A stretch of 36,230 nt of DNA from Bacteroidaceae bacterium (GTDB taxonomy: Bacteria; Bacteroidota; Bacteroidia; Bacteroidales; Bacteroidaceae), in NCBI GenBank assembly GCA_024398475.1, contig JAKSJB010000020.1, positions 1-36,230 of the forward strand, read 5' to 3'. Shown piece by piece: positions 7,921-16,769 of the stretch. The notes under the pieces are model-generated. The model made no database searches. It was not told where the DNA came from and was given only the letters and a program-made list of their open reading frames with translations. Numbering within the stretch: position 1 is the first letter of the stretch; each line of letters begins with the position of its first letter. The position numbers and the translations under genes were made by a program.

Positions 7921-10542
7921 ATGAAACGACTGCTTACATCAATTGTATTGATATTGCTGACTACAATGGAGATTGCTGCCCAGAATGTTTCTTTCAGGGC
8001 ACAGGCTCCTTCTATGGTTGAAGTGGGTGAGAAATTCCGCATTCAGTATAGCGTAAATACTCAAAATGTTTCGAATTTCAACTATCCTGATTTTCGTGGA
8101 TTGCAAGTATTGTATGGACCAAGCACTTCTTCAAGCAGCAGCATTCAGATTGTCAACGGACAAATGTCACAGAGTAGTTCATATACTTATACCTTTACAG
8201 TCATGGCTGAAAAGGAGGGTACTGTGACTGTCCCCCCTGCTACTATTGTGTCTGATGGTAAAACCATCAAGTCACAGTCGCTGAAAATTCAGGTGGTGAA
8301 AGGTAGCGGACAGTCTCAAAGCAATGCGTACCAGCGTCAGCAGAGACAACAACAGTCGGGTGGTAGGGAAAGTTCGCGCCCGCAGACTCAGAATATTTCA
8401 GGTAGTGACTTGTTCATGACTGCAACTGCTTCCCGCACAAATGTATATGAACAGGAGGCAATACTTGTGACATATAAGGTCTATACACTTGTTAACCTGA
8501 CTCAACTCGACGGAAAACTGCCTACTATCGATGGATTCCAGATTCAGGAGATACCTCTGCCTCGTAATAAGGAGTTTTCAATAGAACAATATAATGGACG
8601 TAATTACCATACTGTGGTATGGACCCAATATCTTATCTTCCCTCAGCGTTCTGGAAATCTGACTATTCCTTCCATTACTTATGAGGGGGTAGTGGTTCAG
8701 CAGAATCGTGCGATGGATCCGATAGAAGCATTCTTCAACGGTACAAGTGGATTGGTGGAAGTAAAGAAGAAGATTACGACTCCTGCGCTCAATTTCCATG
8801 TCAGTCCTCTTCCTGAAAAACCGGATAACTACTCCGGTGCAGTAGGTAAGTTCTCTGTGTCTTCATCAATCAGTACGAAGGAAGTTGATGCAAATGATGC
8901 CGTGACGCTTAAGGTTAAGGTTACGGGAACCGGAAACATGAAATTGATTGATACTCCGGAAATAGATTTCCCTAAGGATTTTGAGACTTACGATGCAAAG
9001 GTTAATGACCATTTCTCTATTTCGCGCAATGGCTTAAACGGTACTAAGGAATTTGAGTATTTGTTTGTTCCACGTCATGCAGGTAAGTATAGGATTCCTG
9101 CTTGTGAATTTGTCTATTTTGATTCTTCGACCCATACATATAAAACATTGAAGACTGAATCATACGAAATCAATGTAAGGAAGGGTAAAGACGGAAACAG
9201 TAAGGTATCGAATTATTCGTCCAACCAGCAGGATGTTCAGGAATTGGCTCAGGATATCAGATACATCAAGAAGGGAAATTTTGATTTGAGAAAAGATGGT
9301 CAGACTTCTTATTTTTCTTGGAATTTCGGTGTATTGTATCTATTAGCCATTGTTCTGTTTATTGCTGTTGTTGTTATTGGTAGAAAACGTATAAAAGATA
9401 ATGCCAATATTGTAGCGACAAGAGGTAGAAAGGCAAACAAGGTGGCATTGAAACGTATGAAAGTAGCAAGTAAACTGCTTGAACAGAAGGAACAGGCTCA
9501 GTTTTATGATGAAGTGATGCGTGCTCTATATGGATATGTCGCTGACAAACTCAATATTCCTATGGCTGATCTCAATAAGGATAACATAAATATAAAACTT
9601 AGTGAAAAACAGGTTCCTCAGGAACTGACTGACCAATTCATCAAATCCCTGAATGATTGTGAATATGCAAGATATGCTCCGGGTGATGCCAATGAAAATA
9701 TGGAGAATGTGTATGAAAGTGCTATAAATGCTATAACCAAGATGGAAGAAAGTATTACTAAAACCAGGAAATCATCTACTTTAAATATGGCTACTCCTAT
9801 ATTTGTACTGCTGTCCCTCTTGTCTTCAATGTCTTTATGGGCAGAGAATAACAGTATGTTGGATAATGCTTCATCACTATATGCATCTGAAAAATATCAG
9901 GAGGCAGCTGAAGTGTATGAGAGAATTCTGATTGATGAAGGTGTTGCTCCTGAAGTGTATTACAATTTAGGTAATTGCTATTATAAGAATGATGATATTG
10001 CCAAAAGTATCCTTGCTTATGAACGTGCATTGCGACTTGATCCAAGTGATGCTGATATAAAAGCAAATCTAGCCTTGGCTCGTGGAAAGACTATGGATAA
10101 GGTAACTCCTCCAAGCGAAATGTTTTTTGTGTCATGGTGGAAACAACTTACAAACATCATGAGTATGAATTCATGGATGGTGTTGTCACTTCTTGCTTTT
10201 GTCGTTACTTTGGCTGGTGTTTTGGTCTATGCTTTCATTACCGACATTAAATGGCGTAAATGTGGTATATATACTTCTCTTGCTTGCTTGATTATTTGTA
10301 TTGTCGGTAATTTATGTGCGCTTACTCAGCATTTTGTAAACGTAAATCATAGTTTTGCGATTATAATGTCGCCTGCTGTCAATGTAAAGAGTTCTCCTGC
10401 TGAAACTTCTACAGACCTGTTTGTAATTCATGATGGTTCTAAGGTCGAGATTTTGGACAATACAATGAAAGAATGGTGTGAGGTGAAACTTGAAGAAGGC
10501 AAACAGGGGTGGATTTTGAAAACAACGATGGAAAAAATATAA
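7921..10542 (+). CDS. batD: BatD-BatE fusion: BatD oxygen-tolerance protein plus TPR/SH3 BatE
   Basis: An 873-residue product fusing BatD and BatE. It begins with a signal peptide (LLTSIVLILLTTMEIAAQ), then repeated beta-sandwich domains of BatD (residues 20-420), a membrane helix near 470-485 (FGVLYLLAIVLFIAVVVIG) and a cytoplasmic helical region. At residue 623 (in-frame ATG at 9787) a new signal-peptide-like stretch starts (MATPIFVLLSLLSSMSLWAEN), followed by TPR units, two membrane helices and a C-terminal SH3-like segment (VNVKSSPAETSTDLFVIHDGSKVEIL). The second half matches BatE in order and domain content. The internal ATG could be a second start, producing free BatE. It mirrors the BatB-BatC fusion immediately upstream. 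Confidence 0.88.
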   Translation: MKRLLTSIVLILLTTMEIAAQNVSFRAQAPSMVEVGEKFRIQYSVNTQNVSNFNYPDFRGLQVLYGPSTSSSSSIQIVNGQMSQSSSYTYTFTVMAEKEGTVTVPPATIVSDGKTIKSQSLKIQVVKGSGQSQSNAYQRQQRQQQSGGRESSRPQTQNISGSDLFMTATASRTNVYEQEAILVTYKVYTLVNLTQLDGKLPTIDGFQIQEIPLPRNKEFSIEQYNGRNYHTVVWTQYLIFPQRSGNLTIPSITYEGVVVQQNRAMDPIEAFFNGTSGLVEVKKKITTPALNFHVSPLPEKPDNYSGAVGKFSVSSSISTKEVDANDAVTLKVKVTGTGNMKLIDTPEIDFPKDFETYDAKVNDHFSISRNGLNGTKEFEYLFVPRHAGKYRIPACEFVYFDSSTHTYKTLKTESYEINVRKGKDGNSKVSNYSSNQQDVQELAQDIRYIKKGNFDLRKDGQTSYFSWNFGVLYLLAIVLFIAVVVIGRKRIKDNANIVATRGRKANKVALKRMKVASKLLEQKEQAQFYDEVMRALYGYVADKLNIPMADLNKDNINIKLSEKQVPQELTDQFIKSLNDCEYARYAPGDANENMENVYESAINAITKMEESITKTRKSSTLNMATPIFVLLSLLSSMSLWAENNSMLDNASSLYASEKYQEAAEVYERILIDEGVAPEVYYNLGNCYYKNDDIAKSILAYERALRLDPSDADIKANLALARGKTMDKVTPPSEMFFVSWWKQLTNIMSMNSWMVLSLLAFVVTLAGVLVYAFITDIKWRKCGIYTSLACLIICIVGNLCALTQHFVNVNHSFAIIMSPAVNVKSSPAETSTDLFVIHDGSKVEILDNTMKEWCEVKLEEGKQGWILKTTMEKI

Positions 10543-10544
10543 TA

Positions 10545-11237
10545 ATGAACGAACTGCTTCAATTTGATCAACATGCTACAATGGCATTGAATGGCAGTAA
10601 TATGCTGTTTTGGGACAACCTAATGATGACGGTGACAAGCACATTGTCTTGGTCTCTGCTGATTTTGACAATCATATATGTGCTGTTTCATAACAATGCC
10701 GTTCGGGAGGCTTTTATTATACTGCTGATGATGGTATTGATGATTTTTGTAGCAGATCGTTTGTGTTCGGGATTAATAAAACCTCTTGTGGGAAGATGGC
10801 GTCCGACGCAGGATCCACATATTATGTATATGATGGATGTTGTGGATAATTACCGAGGTGGTAAGTTCGGTTTCTTTTCGGGACATGCCTGCAATACATT
10901 TTGTATGGCAACATTTCTGGCATTACTTTTCCGCCATAGGTTTCTTATTGTTGTATTATATTTTTGGAGTGTTACTACTACGTTCACGCGGTTATATCTT
11001 GGGGTACATTATCTTGGTGATGTTCTTGTGGGATTGACAATTGGAATGATTATTGGTCTCTTGTTTTATACTATTTCTAAGAAAATTCTTAAACGATATA
11101 AGGTGAGAGAGCGCTTATCTAGTTATGAGTATACTTCATCTGGATATAAATTATATGATATACACATGTTGTTGGCAATGATTTTTGTTAATTATTTATT
11201 AATAATAATCGTTGCTGTCTGTCGTGGTATAGTATAA
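10545..11237 (+). CDS. PAP2-superfamily membrane phosphatase
   Basis: A 230-residue integral membrane protein with the three PAP2 phosphatase motifs: KPLVGRWRP, FSGH (PSGH variant) and TRLYLGVHYLGD containing the catalytic histidine and aspartate. About five to six membrane spans surround them. Enzymes of this family remove phosphate from lipid carriers such as undecaprenyl pyrophosphate or from phosphatidate; the substrate cannot be told here. The ATG at 10545 lies two bases after the batD/E stop, so translation is likely coupled; the in-frame upstream extension would overlap batD/E and is rejected. Its position beside a MurU-like gene hints at cell-wall precursor metabolism. Confidence 0.9.
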   Translation: MNELLQFDQHATMALNGSNMLFWDNLMMTVTSTLSWSLLILTIIYVLFHNNAVREAFIILLMMVLMIFVADRLCSGLIKPLVGRWRPTQDPHIMYMMDVVDNYRGGKFGFFSGHACNTFCMATFLALLFRHRFLIVVLYFWSVTTTFTRLYLGVHYLGDVLVGLTIGMIIGLLFYTISKKILKRYKVRERLSSYEYTSSGYKLYDIHMLLAMIFVNYLLIIIVAVCRGIV

Positions 11238-11265
11238 ACGAATTGAATAATTAAGATATAGTATT

Positions 11266-12012
11266 ATGAATGTGCTGATTTTTGCTGCCGGTCTTGGTAC
11301 CCGACTTAAACCGTTGACTGATACAATGCCAAAGGCTTTGGTACCAATTAATGGTAAACCTTTGATAAAGTGGTTGATAGATAAATTGGAGTATTCGGTC
11401 AAGTCTTGTAATAATGACGGAAAACTGCATATTGTGGTAAATATACACCATTTCGGTCAGCAGATAATAGACTTTATTGATGAATGTCGGATGGAACATG
11501 ATATTAAATTCAGTGATGAACGTGACATGTTGCTTGAGACGGGTGGGGGATTGAAGAAAGCATTACCTCTGTTTGATAATTCTGATTCCGTTCTTGTACA
11601 TAATGTGGATATACTGAGTAATGTGGATCTATCCGATTTCTATGAACGACATATTAACAATAATGTTATTGTCACTATGCTTGTAAGCAATAGAAAAACT
11701 AAACGTTATCTGTTATTCGATGATGATTGTCGTTTGGTGGGATGGACAAATATTGAAACTGGTGAAGTTAAGTCTCCCTATGCAGATTTAGATGTAGATA
11801 CCTGTAAAAGATATGCATTCTCGGGTATTCAGGTGGTTTCTCCTGAAATACTTTCATATATGGAGAACTGGAATGGAAAATTCTCGATTATTGATTTCTA
11901 CCTAAGTATATGCGATAAAGTCTGCATAAAAGGTGAACTGAAGAATGACTTGAAAATTCTTGATGTTGGAAAACTCGATTCTATTTCTCAGGCAGAGGAA
12001 TGGTTGGGGTAA
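11266..12012 (+). CDS. Sugar-1-phosphate nucleotidyltransferase, MurU-like
   Basis: A 248-residue NTP transferase with the N-terminal nucleotide-binding signature FAAGLGTRLKPLTDTMPKAL followed by VPINGKPL, a metal-binding aspartate in VHNVDILS, and a product-binding region near residue 185 (FSGIQVVSPEIL). The small size and the motif set resemble MurU (N-acetylmuramate-1-phosphate uridylyltransferase) and related mannose-1-phosphate guanylyltransferases; no hexapeptide C-terminal domain is present. It is the last gene of the (+) operon, 28 bp after the PAP2 gene and ending 6 bp from the convergent nhaA stop. The kinase that usually accompanies MurU (AmgK-like) is not in the window. Reaction class is secure, sugar is not. 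Confidence 0.82.
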   Translation: MNVLIFAAGLGTRLKPLTDTMPKALVPINGKPLIKWLIDKLEYSVKSCNNDGKLHIVVNIHHFGQQIIDFIDECRMEHDIKFSDERDMLLETGGGLKKALPLFDNSDSVLVHNVDILSNVDLSDFYERHINNNVIVTMLVSNRKTKRYLLFDDDCRLVGWTNIETGEVKSPYADLDVDTCKRYAFSGIQVVSPEILSYMENWNGKFSIIDFYLSICDKVCIKGELKNDLKILDVGKLDSISQAEEWLG

Positions 12013-12018
12013 ATTCCA

Positions 12019-13452
12019 TTAGTCATTTGTCCTGTTCTGAAATTTGCTGATGAGATTGATTAGGATACTTCCTAATATTCCAGCACAAAGTGATCCCATA
12101 AGTACTGCAATCTTTCCTGATGCCTGAAGTTGTTCTGTATAGTTAGGAGCATCAGCAAATGAAAGTGTATCTACGAAAATTGACATCGTAAATCCAATAC
12201 CTCCAAGACAGGCAACGGCAAACAGCATTTTCCATGTTGCATTCTTAGGCATGGCACCTACCTTCAATTTGATAGCAAGCCAGGATGCGAATGTGATTCC
12301 AAGTGGTTTACCGATTAGCAGACCGAGGAAGACTCCCATGCCGACACTTCCTATTTCCGGTGAATATTGGAATATGTTGAAATATGACAGGTCAGGTATT
12401 TCAACTCCGGCATTGGCTAAGGCAAAAATTGGCATGATGCAGAAATTTACCCATGGCGTCAGAGCATGCTCAAGTCTATATGACATCCCCATGGAATTAT
12501 TGTTGATATGAGTCATCTGTCGCAGACAATGACGTTGCAATTCGTTAGGGAAATTTTCTTCGGCTGTTGCTTCGTAGTTGTCATATTTCTCCATCCTGCA
12601 GTTGTACTCATGACTTCTGCGTACCAGATATGCACGGCTATACCGTGGCTCCATTGGAATCATCATTGCCATAACTACACCAGACATTGTTGCATGAATT
12701 CCTGCATAGTAAAACAAGAACCAGACTGCAATCGCCGGAATTAAGTAGAAGATCATTCTCTTTTCTCCAATTTGGTTGAGTACGAAAGTAAATGCCAATA
12801 TTAATAATGAAATGGCAAGTAGTATGATATTTATGGAACCTCCGTAGAAAAATGCAACGACAAGGATGGCTCCAAGGTCGTCAGCAATAGCAAGTGCTGT
12901 AAGGAATACTTTAAGACTTACAGGTACCTTGTCTCCTAAAAATGACATTATACCGACAGCAAAGGCAATGTCCGTTGCAGTAGGTATTCCCCAACCGGAA
13001 GAGGCGGCTGTGCCATAGTTGAACAGAGTAAAGATTATTGCAGGCATTGCCATTCCTCCGGCTGCAGCAATTACCGGTAGCATGGCTTTTTTCGTACTGG
13101 ATAATTCTCCGAACTTTATTTCACGCTTGATTTCCAATCCGACAGCAAAGAAAAAAATAACCATCAGAATATCATTGATGAATTTTTCAACATTCATCCC
13201 CATTGGAAAGTTCCAGTTTATCAGTCTTGTACCATCATCCGTCAATGGACTCAATACTGAAATGGAAAGTTCTGTCTCAAGAATCTGTCGATATAAATCA
13301 CGTGTGAATGGTAAGTTGGCTAAAAGCATTGCTATTATTACGCATAACAAAAGAATACCTCCAGAAGCCCATGGCTGATTTATGAATGCGTTAGTACCTT
13401 TATCAAAAGATCGAATGTTTTTTGCTAACTTATAGTTCGGAATTATTTTCAT
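12019..13452 (-). CDS. nhaA: Na+/H+ antiporter NhaA
   Basis: A 477-residue, 12-span NhaA antiporter exchanging sodium for protons across the inner membrane. Diagnostic motifs are visible: GLEIKREI, GIPTATDIAFAVGIMSFLG (aspartate 161) and the paired ion-binding aspartates in ALAIADDLGAILVVA (residues 191-192), plus GGIGFTMSIF near the C-terminus. It is longer than E. coli NhaA because of a hydrophilic insertion around residues 275-320 rich in charged and Asn residues, which I believe is common in Bacteroidetes homologues. A 9-bp inverted repeat lies in the 93-bp gap upstream. Confidence 0.95.
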   Translation of the reverse strand: MKIIPNYKLAKNIRSFDKGTNAFINQPWASGGILLLCVIIAMLLANLPFTRDLYRQILETELSISVLSPLTDDGTRLINWNFPMGMNVEKFINDILMVIFFFAVGLEIKREIKFGELSSTKKAMLPVIAAAGGMAMPAIIFTLFNYGTAASSGWGIPTATDIAFAVGIMSFLGDKVPVSLKVFLTALAIADDLGAILVVAFFYGGSINIILLAISLLILAFTFVLNQIGEKRMIFYLIPAIAVWFLFYYAGIHATMSGVVMAMMIPMEPRYSRAYLVRRSHEYNCRMEKYDNYEATAEENFPNELQRHCLRQMTHINNNSMGMSYRLEHALTPWVNFCIMPIFALANAGVEIPDLSYFNIFQYSPEIGSVGMGVFLGLLIGKPLGITFASWLAIKLKVGAMPKNATWKMLFAVACLGGIGFTMSIFVDTLSFADAPNYTEQLQASGKIAVLMGSLCAGILGSILINLISKFQNRTND

Positions 13453-13494
13453 TTTTCTGTGTAGTTGTTATTGTCGTTTGTGTTGGTTGTACAT

Positions 13495-13524
13495 GTGATG
13501 CCAATTATCTCTAACTGGCATCAC
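13495..13524. promoter_or_regulatory. Perfect 9-bp inverted repeat between nhaA and an AraC gene
   Basis: GTGATGCCA at 13495-13503 and TGGCATCAC at 13516-13524 form a perfect dyad with a 12-bp spacer. No run of T follows on either strand, so it is not a typical intrinsic terminator. It lies between the stop of the AraC-family gene and the nhaA start, and could be an operator, an attenuator of nhaA, or a weak terminator. Confidence 0.55.
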
Positions 13525-13545
13525 GGAATTATACATATATGTTGT

Positions 13546-14460
13546 CTACAGTTGTGTTAACATGTATTGACGTGGGCTCATGCCTGTAATACGCTTGAAA
13601 TATCTACCAAAGAACGATTGTGTTGGGAAATTGAGCATTTCTGCAATATCGCTGATTCGATAGCATTTTTCACACATAAGCGATACAATTAGTGTCATTA
13701 CGTATTCTTCAATCCATTTGCTGGCATTCTTGTTACTATATTCAATAGTTATAGTAGAAAGATATTTTGGAGTTATTCCAAGTTTGTCAGCATAGAATTG
13801 GACCTCACGCTCACGATTTGCATGTTTATTTAGGAGTTTTATGAAATCATTGAATATCTTTTCCTGTTTGGATGCCAAGTTTGCGGTAGGTTCTATATGT
13901 AAATGGAATAGGCTTACTATACCCAAACTGAATATATCAATAAAAGATGTGGAGAAATAGTATTTATAGTTAAAATCCTTTATGGACATTGCATGTAACC
14001 ATTCGTCATAAAGTGATGTGAAATGTTCGTAACGTATGTCTTCAAGAGGTTTTACACCATATGCACCGGACATCTTCACAATGTTGACATAAATATTGAA
14101 TTTATTGTAACTTGTCATCATTGCTTCATGCGACAGACTCATCATTTGCAGTTGTGTATCAGGAGTAATCTGTAACAAATCTATGACAGCACCGGTTGTG
14201 CAGTAGAACATGCTTCGTCCACATATGTTGATTGTCTTTCCATTTACGTCCATCTTGATGCCACCTTGTTTTACAATTGCAGAGATAGGATGATTTAATC
14301 TCATGCGTCTGTTGTTGGTGGCATTCTTGTTATTGTCAATCAAATTCTGTATGTCATCTGCTGTATATGAATAGATACTTAAATACTCTTTACCGTCTAT
14401 ATATAAACTAGTACATGTAGATTTCTGCTGGATTTCTATGTTGGATGAATCTTTTTTCAT
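13546..14460 (-). CDS. AraC-family transcriptional regulator (paralogue 1)
   Basis: A 304-residue protein with a C-terminal AraC-type double helix-turn-helix: first helix region YADKLGITPKYLSTI, second region ISDIAEMLNFPTQSFFGRYFKRITGMSPRQYM. The N-terminal two-thirds is a divergent ligand or dimerisation domain with no clear sugar-binding signature. It is followed at 14494 by a second regulator of identical length and about the same architecture, sharing the near-identical segment FNFPTQSFFGRYFKR, so the pair arose by tandem duplication. Target genes are unknown; the adjacent nhaA is a candidate. Confidence 0.9.
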   Translation of the reverse strand: MKKDSSNIEIQQKSTCTSLYIDGKEYLSIYSYTADDIQNLIDNNKNATNNRRMRLNHPISAIVKQGGIKMDVNGKTINICGRSMFYCTTGAVIDLLQITPDTQLQMMSLSHEAMMTSYNKFNIYVNIVKMSGAYGVKPLEDIRYEHFTSLYDEWLHAMSIKDFNYKYYFSTSFIDIFSLGIVSLFHLHIEPTANLASKQEKIFNDFIKLLNKHANREREVQFYADKLGITPKYLSTITIEYSNKNASKWIEEYVMTLIVSLMCEKCYRISDIAEMLNFPTQSFFGRYFKRITGMSPRQYMLTQL

Positions 14461-14493
14461 AATAAATACAGTTTTGTAGATTTGAAAATTGGG

Positions 14494-15408
14494 TTAATGA
14501 GAAATCTTTATGCAGTTTTTCTTGATGAAGTCTCTTGGACCGATACCTGTAACTCTCTTGAAATATCTTCCAAAGAATGATTGTGTCGGAAAATTGAATT
14601 CTTTGCTTATATCTTTGATTGGATTGTTATTTTTGTATAGACGTACAATAATTTGCATTGTTACAAATCCATCTATTAGTTTTGACGCATTAACACCCGT
14701 AAACATAGAAGTTATGGAACTGAGATACTTTGTGGTAATTGCAAGTCTGTCTGCGTAGTAATTTACACTGCGCTCTTTCTTGTAGTTTTCTCCAAGCATA
14801 TCCAAAAACTTGTTGAATAGTACCTCCTTATGGGAACCGGTAGTATATGATATTTCTTGTTTATACTGCATGATGTGATGTATCAATGACAGATATAACG
14901 TGAAATAAGCCTTGCAGGCAAATTCTTTCAATTGATAGTTTGGGAGTTTCATGACATATTTTGTCTTGAGATAGTTCCTATATAGTGCATCAACATCCTG
15001 CTGACTGAAAATAACGTGATGGAATGTAAAATAATGTTTCCTTATTTCTATAGGGGAATCGGTCTCGTCATGAATATTTTGCATGATATATGACTGCACT
15101 TGTTGCATAAAGAACCTGCATTCGCATTCTTCAAAATTGAAGATTATTCCAGGCATAATTGCAATGTAGCTGTTCTCTTCAACGGTTACAGATATATTGT
15201 TGATGGTTAGGTTTAATGTTCCGGAAGTTACAACAATAATAATATGATATGCGTCATTGAAAATCTTTTTGGATTTCTCAATTTTTAAAGGGCATTCTGA
15301 ATCAATATTGTCAGCTATGATATATTTTCCATGCAGAAAACTTTTGAAGAAATTATCTCCAATTTGATCAAGAATAAATCTGTGTTGAGAATCTCTAGTA
15401 CTGTTCAT
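14494..15408 (-). CDS. AraC-family transcriptional regulator (paralogue 2)
   Basis: A 304-residue AraC-family regulator with C-terminal helix-turn-helix regions (YYADRLAITTKYLSSI, then IKDISKEFNFPTQSFFGRYFKRVTG). An in-frame TTG at 15438 would add ten residues; the ATG at 15408 gives exactly the length of its neighbour and is chosen. The N-terminal halves of the two proteins are strongly diverged, which suggests that ligand or partner recognition has separated while the DNA-reading helix has stayed nearly the same. Located 33 bp upstream of paralogue 1 on the same strand. Confidence 0.9.
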   Translation of the reverse strand: MNSTRDSQHRFILDQIGDNFFKSFLHGKYIIADNIDSECPLKIEKSKKIFNDAYHIIIVVTSGTLNLTINNISVTVEENSYIAIMPGIIFNFEECECRFFMQQVQSYIMQNIHDETDSPIEIRKHYFTFHHVIFSQQDVDALYRNYLKTKYVMKLPNYQLKEFACKAYFTLYLSLIHHIMQYKQEISYTTGSHKEVLFNKFLDMLGENYKKERSVNYYADRLAITTKYLSSITSMFTGVNASKLIDGFVTMQIIVRLYKNNNPIKDISKEFNFPTQSFFGRYFKRVTGIGPRDFIKKNCIKISH

Positions 15409-15464
15409 ATTGCTAAGTATTAAGGCGTTGCTTTTCAATATTAATAAACTATGCAGTTAAAAAT

Positions 15465-16016
15465 TTATTGTTTCTTAAAAGATTCAGTTTCAATTTTTTC
15501 GGCTGCTCGTAAAATAAGGGTAGTTGCACCTATTGTTATGATTGCTCCATCCTCAAGATTGATTCTGTCCACGTCTCGGAGTATTTCATTCATATAGAAT
15601 GTTCCTGTGTCGCTTGGGGCATCTCTAAGTATGTATTTCAGCCCACCGTTTCTTTTCCTTTCTACACGTATCGCGCAATGGAATGTATCTATTGACGGAT
15701 CTACCGTCTCTATCGGCTTGTTGATATTTGTTCCTTTTACATATCTGCCAAATTCATTGTCACCTAAGTCCAATGGGATTATTTGCTTGAATGCGAATTG
15801 GTTTTCCACAACAATAATACTACCGAAATCCTGACTGAACTGTTGTTCGTTGATGTCACGCTCTTGATGTATTCCTGTCAATTTGGATTTCCCGATTCTA
15901 ATTTTAAACTCCTTGTGACATTTTGAACACACAAAGACGAGAGATTGTCCTTCAGAGTATTGGGTTTCGTCAAATACTGTATATGTGTCACATTTTGGAC
16001 ATCTAACCCGTTTCAT
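15465..16016 (-). CDS. Zinc-ribbon plus FHA domain protein
   Basis: A 183-residue protein. Residues 1-45 form a zinc ribbon with paired CxxC motifs (CPKC and CSKC). Residues about 75-170 form a forkhead-associated domain: LGDNEFGRY matches the conserved GR, DTFHCAI the conserved histidine strand, and SDTGTFYMNE the conserved NG/N turn, followed by LEDGAIITIGATTLIL. FHA domains bind phosphothreonine peptides; no kinase is encoded nearby. It lies 56 bp upstream of the AraC pair on the same strand and is separated from secG by a terminator. Confidence 0.85.
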   Translation of the reverse strand: MKRVRCPKCDTYTVFDETQYSEGQSLVFVCSKCHKEFKIRIGKSKLTGIHQERDINEQQFSQDFGSIIVVENQFAFKQIIPLDLGDNEFGRYVKGTNINKPIETVDPSIDTFHCAIRVERKRNGGLKYILRDAPSDTGTFYMNEILRDVDRINLEDGAIITIGATTLILRAAEKIETESFKKQ

Positions 16017-16058
16017 GTTAACTTTGGCTTTATGATTGGTGTTTGATGGTGATTACCT

Positions 16059-16109
16059 AAAAAACAGAAGGAGGTATCACGCCCTTTGTATAAGCGTCTC
16101 CCTCCTTTT
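16059..16109 (-). terminator. Intrinsic terminator after secG
   Basis: Arms AAGGAGG (16068-16074) and CCTCCTT (16101-16107) form a 7-bp stem with a 26-nt loop; on the minus strand a run of six T (16064-16059) follows closely. It sits between the secG stop and the FHA gene start. Confidence 0.65.
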
Positions 16110-16122
16110 ATCTTTTTGTTTA

Positions 16123-16503
16123 TTATTCACCGGCATTTGCTGGAGCCTCCTTAGCAGGAGTTTCTGACTTTGCTGCCTTGTTTGCCTTGTCAGACGACTG
16201 CTGTGCAGGGAATGTCTGAAGGTTATTGGCATTAGTCTGAGTGTTGCTTGTGATTGTAAGAGGTGCTTCTTCTACAGTCTCTCTTGTTATGAAGGCTGCA
16301 GAAACTACACTCAGGACAACCATTGCTATGGCTAAGCCCCATGTAGCCTTCTCCAGGAAGTCTGTTGTCTTGCGGACACCCATAATTTGATTTGATGAAG
16401 AGAAGCCTGAAGCCAAGCCTCCACCCTTGCTCTCTTGAATAAGAACGATTCCACACATGAGAATTGCTGCGAGAATCACGAGTACGATAATTAATGTGTA
16501 CAT
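16123..16503 (-). CDS. secG: Preprotein translocase subunit SecG
   Basis: A 126-residue protein with the SecG pattern: N-terminal membrane helix (YTLIIVLVILAAILMCGIVLIQ), the conserved QESKGGGLASGF loop, and a second helix (WGLAIAMVVLSVVSAAFI), then a hydrophilic Ala/Lys/Glu-rich tail typical of Bacteroidetes. SecG stimulates the SecYE channel. It has its own promoter upstream and an intrinsic terminator downstream, although it lies next to lptE and the sigma-54 activator on the same strand. Confidence 0.95.
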   Translation of the reverse strand: MYTLIIVLVILAAILMCGIVLIQESKGGGLASGFSSSNQIMGVRKTTDFLEKATWGLAIAMVVLSVVSAAFITRETVEEAPLTITSNTQTNANNLQTFPAQQSSDKANKAAKSETPAKEAPANAGE

Positions 16504-16589
16504 TTTTTTGCTATTTTTAAATTGTTAGTATTCAATATTATTATTTTGCAGTTGTTTATCTGCTATGTTGAATGTCTATTATTTGTGGA

Positions 16590-16597
16590 CAAAGGTA
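16590..16597 (-). promoter_or_regulatory. -7 box of secG
   Basis: Read on the minus strand this is TACCTTTG, a full match to TAnnTTTG, with an AT-rich upstream tract and a TTG about 22 bp further upstream. It lies within the 266-bp gap between lptE and secG; the rest of that gap is AT-rich with no gene seen. Confidence 0.6.
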
Positions 16598-16769
16598 CTT
16601 ATTTTTTTTTGAAAAAAATCAATTTGTTATGTCCTTTTTTGTATTTTGTGCTTGATTTTATGCAAAAAAGTCGAATTTGTTCAAATTTGGCTTGTGCTTA
16701 AGAGTGTATCGGTTCTAAAAAATATATACTTATGCATGTATCAACTATGTATGTTTTTTGAAAAAATAC

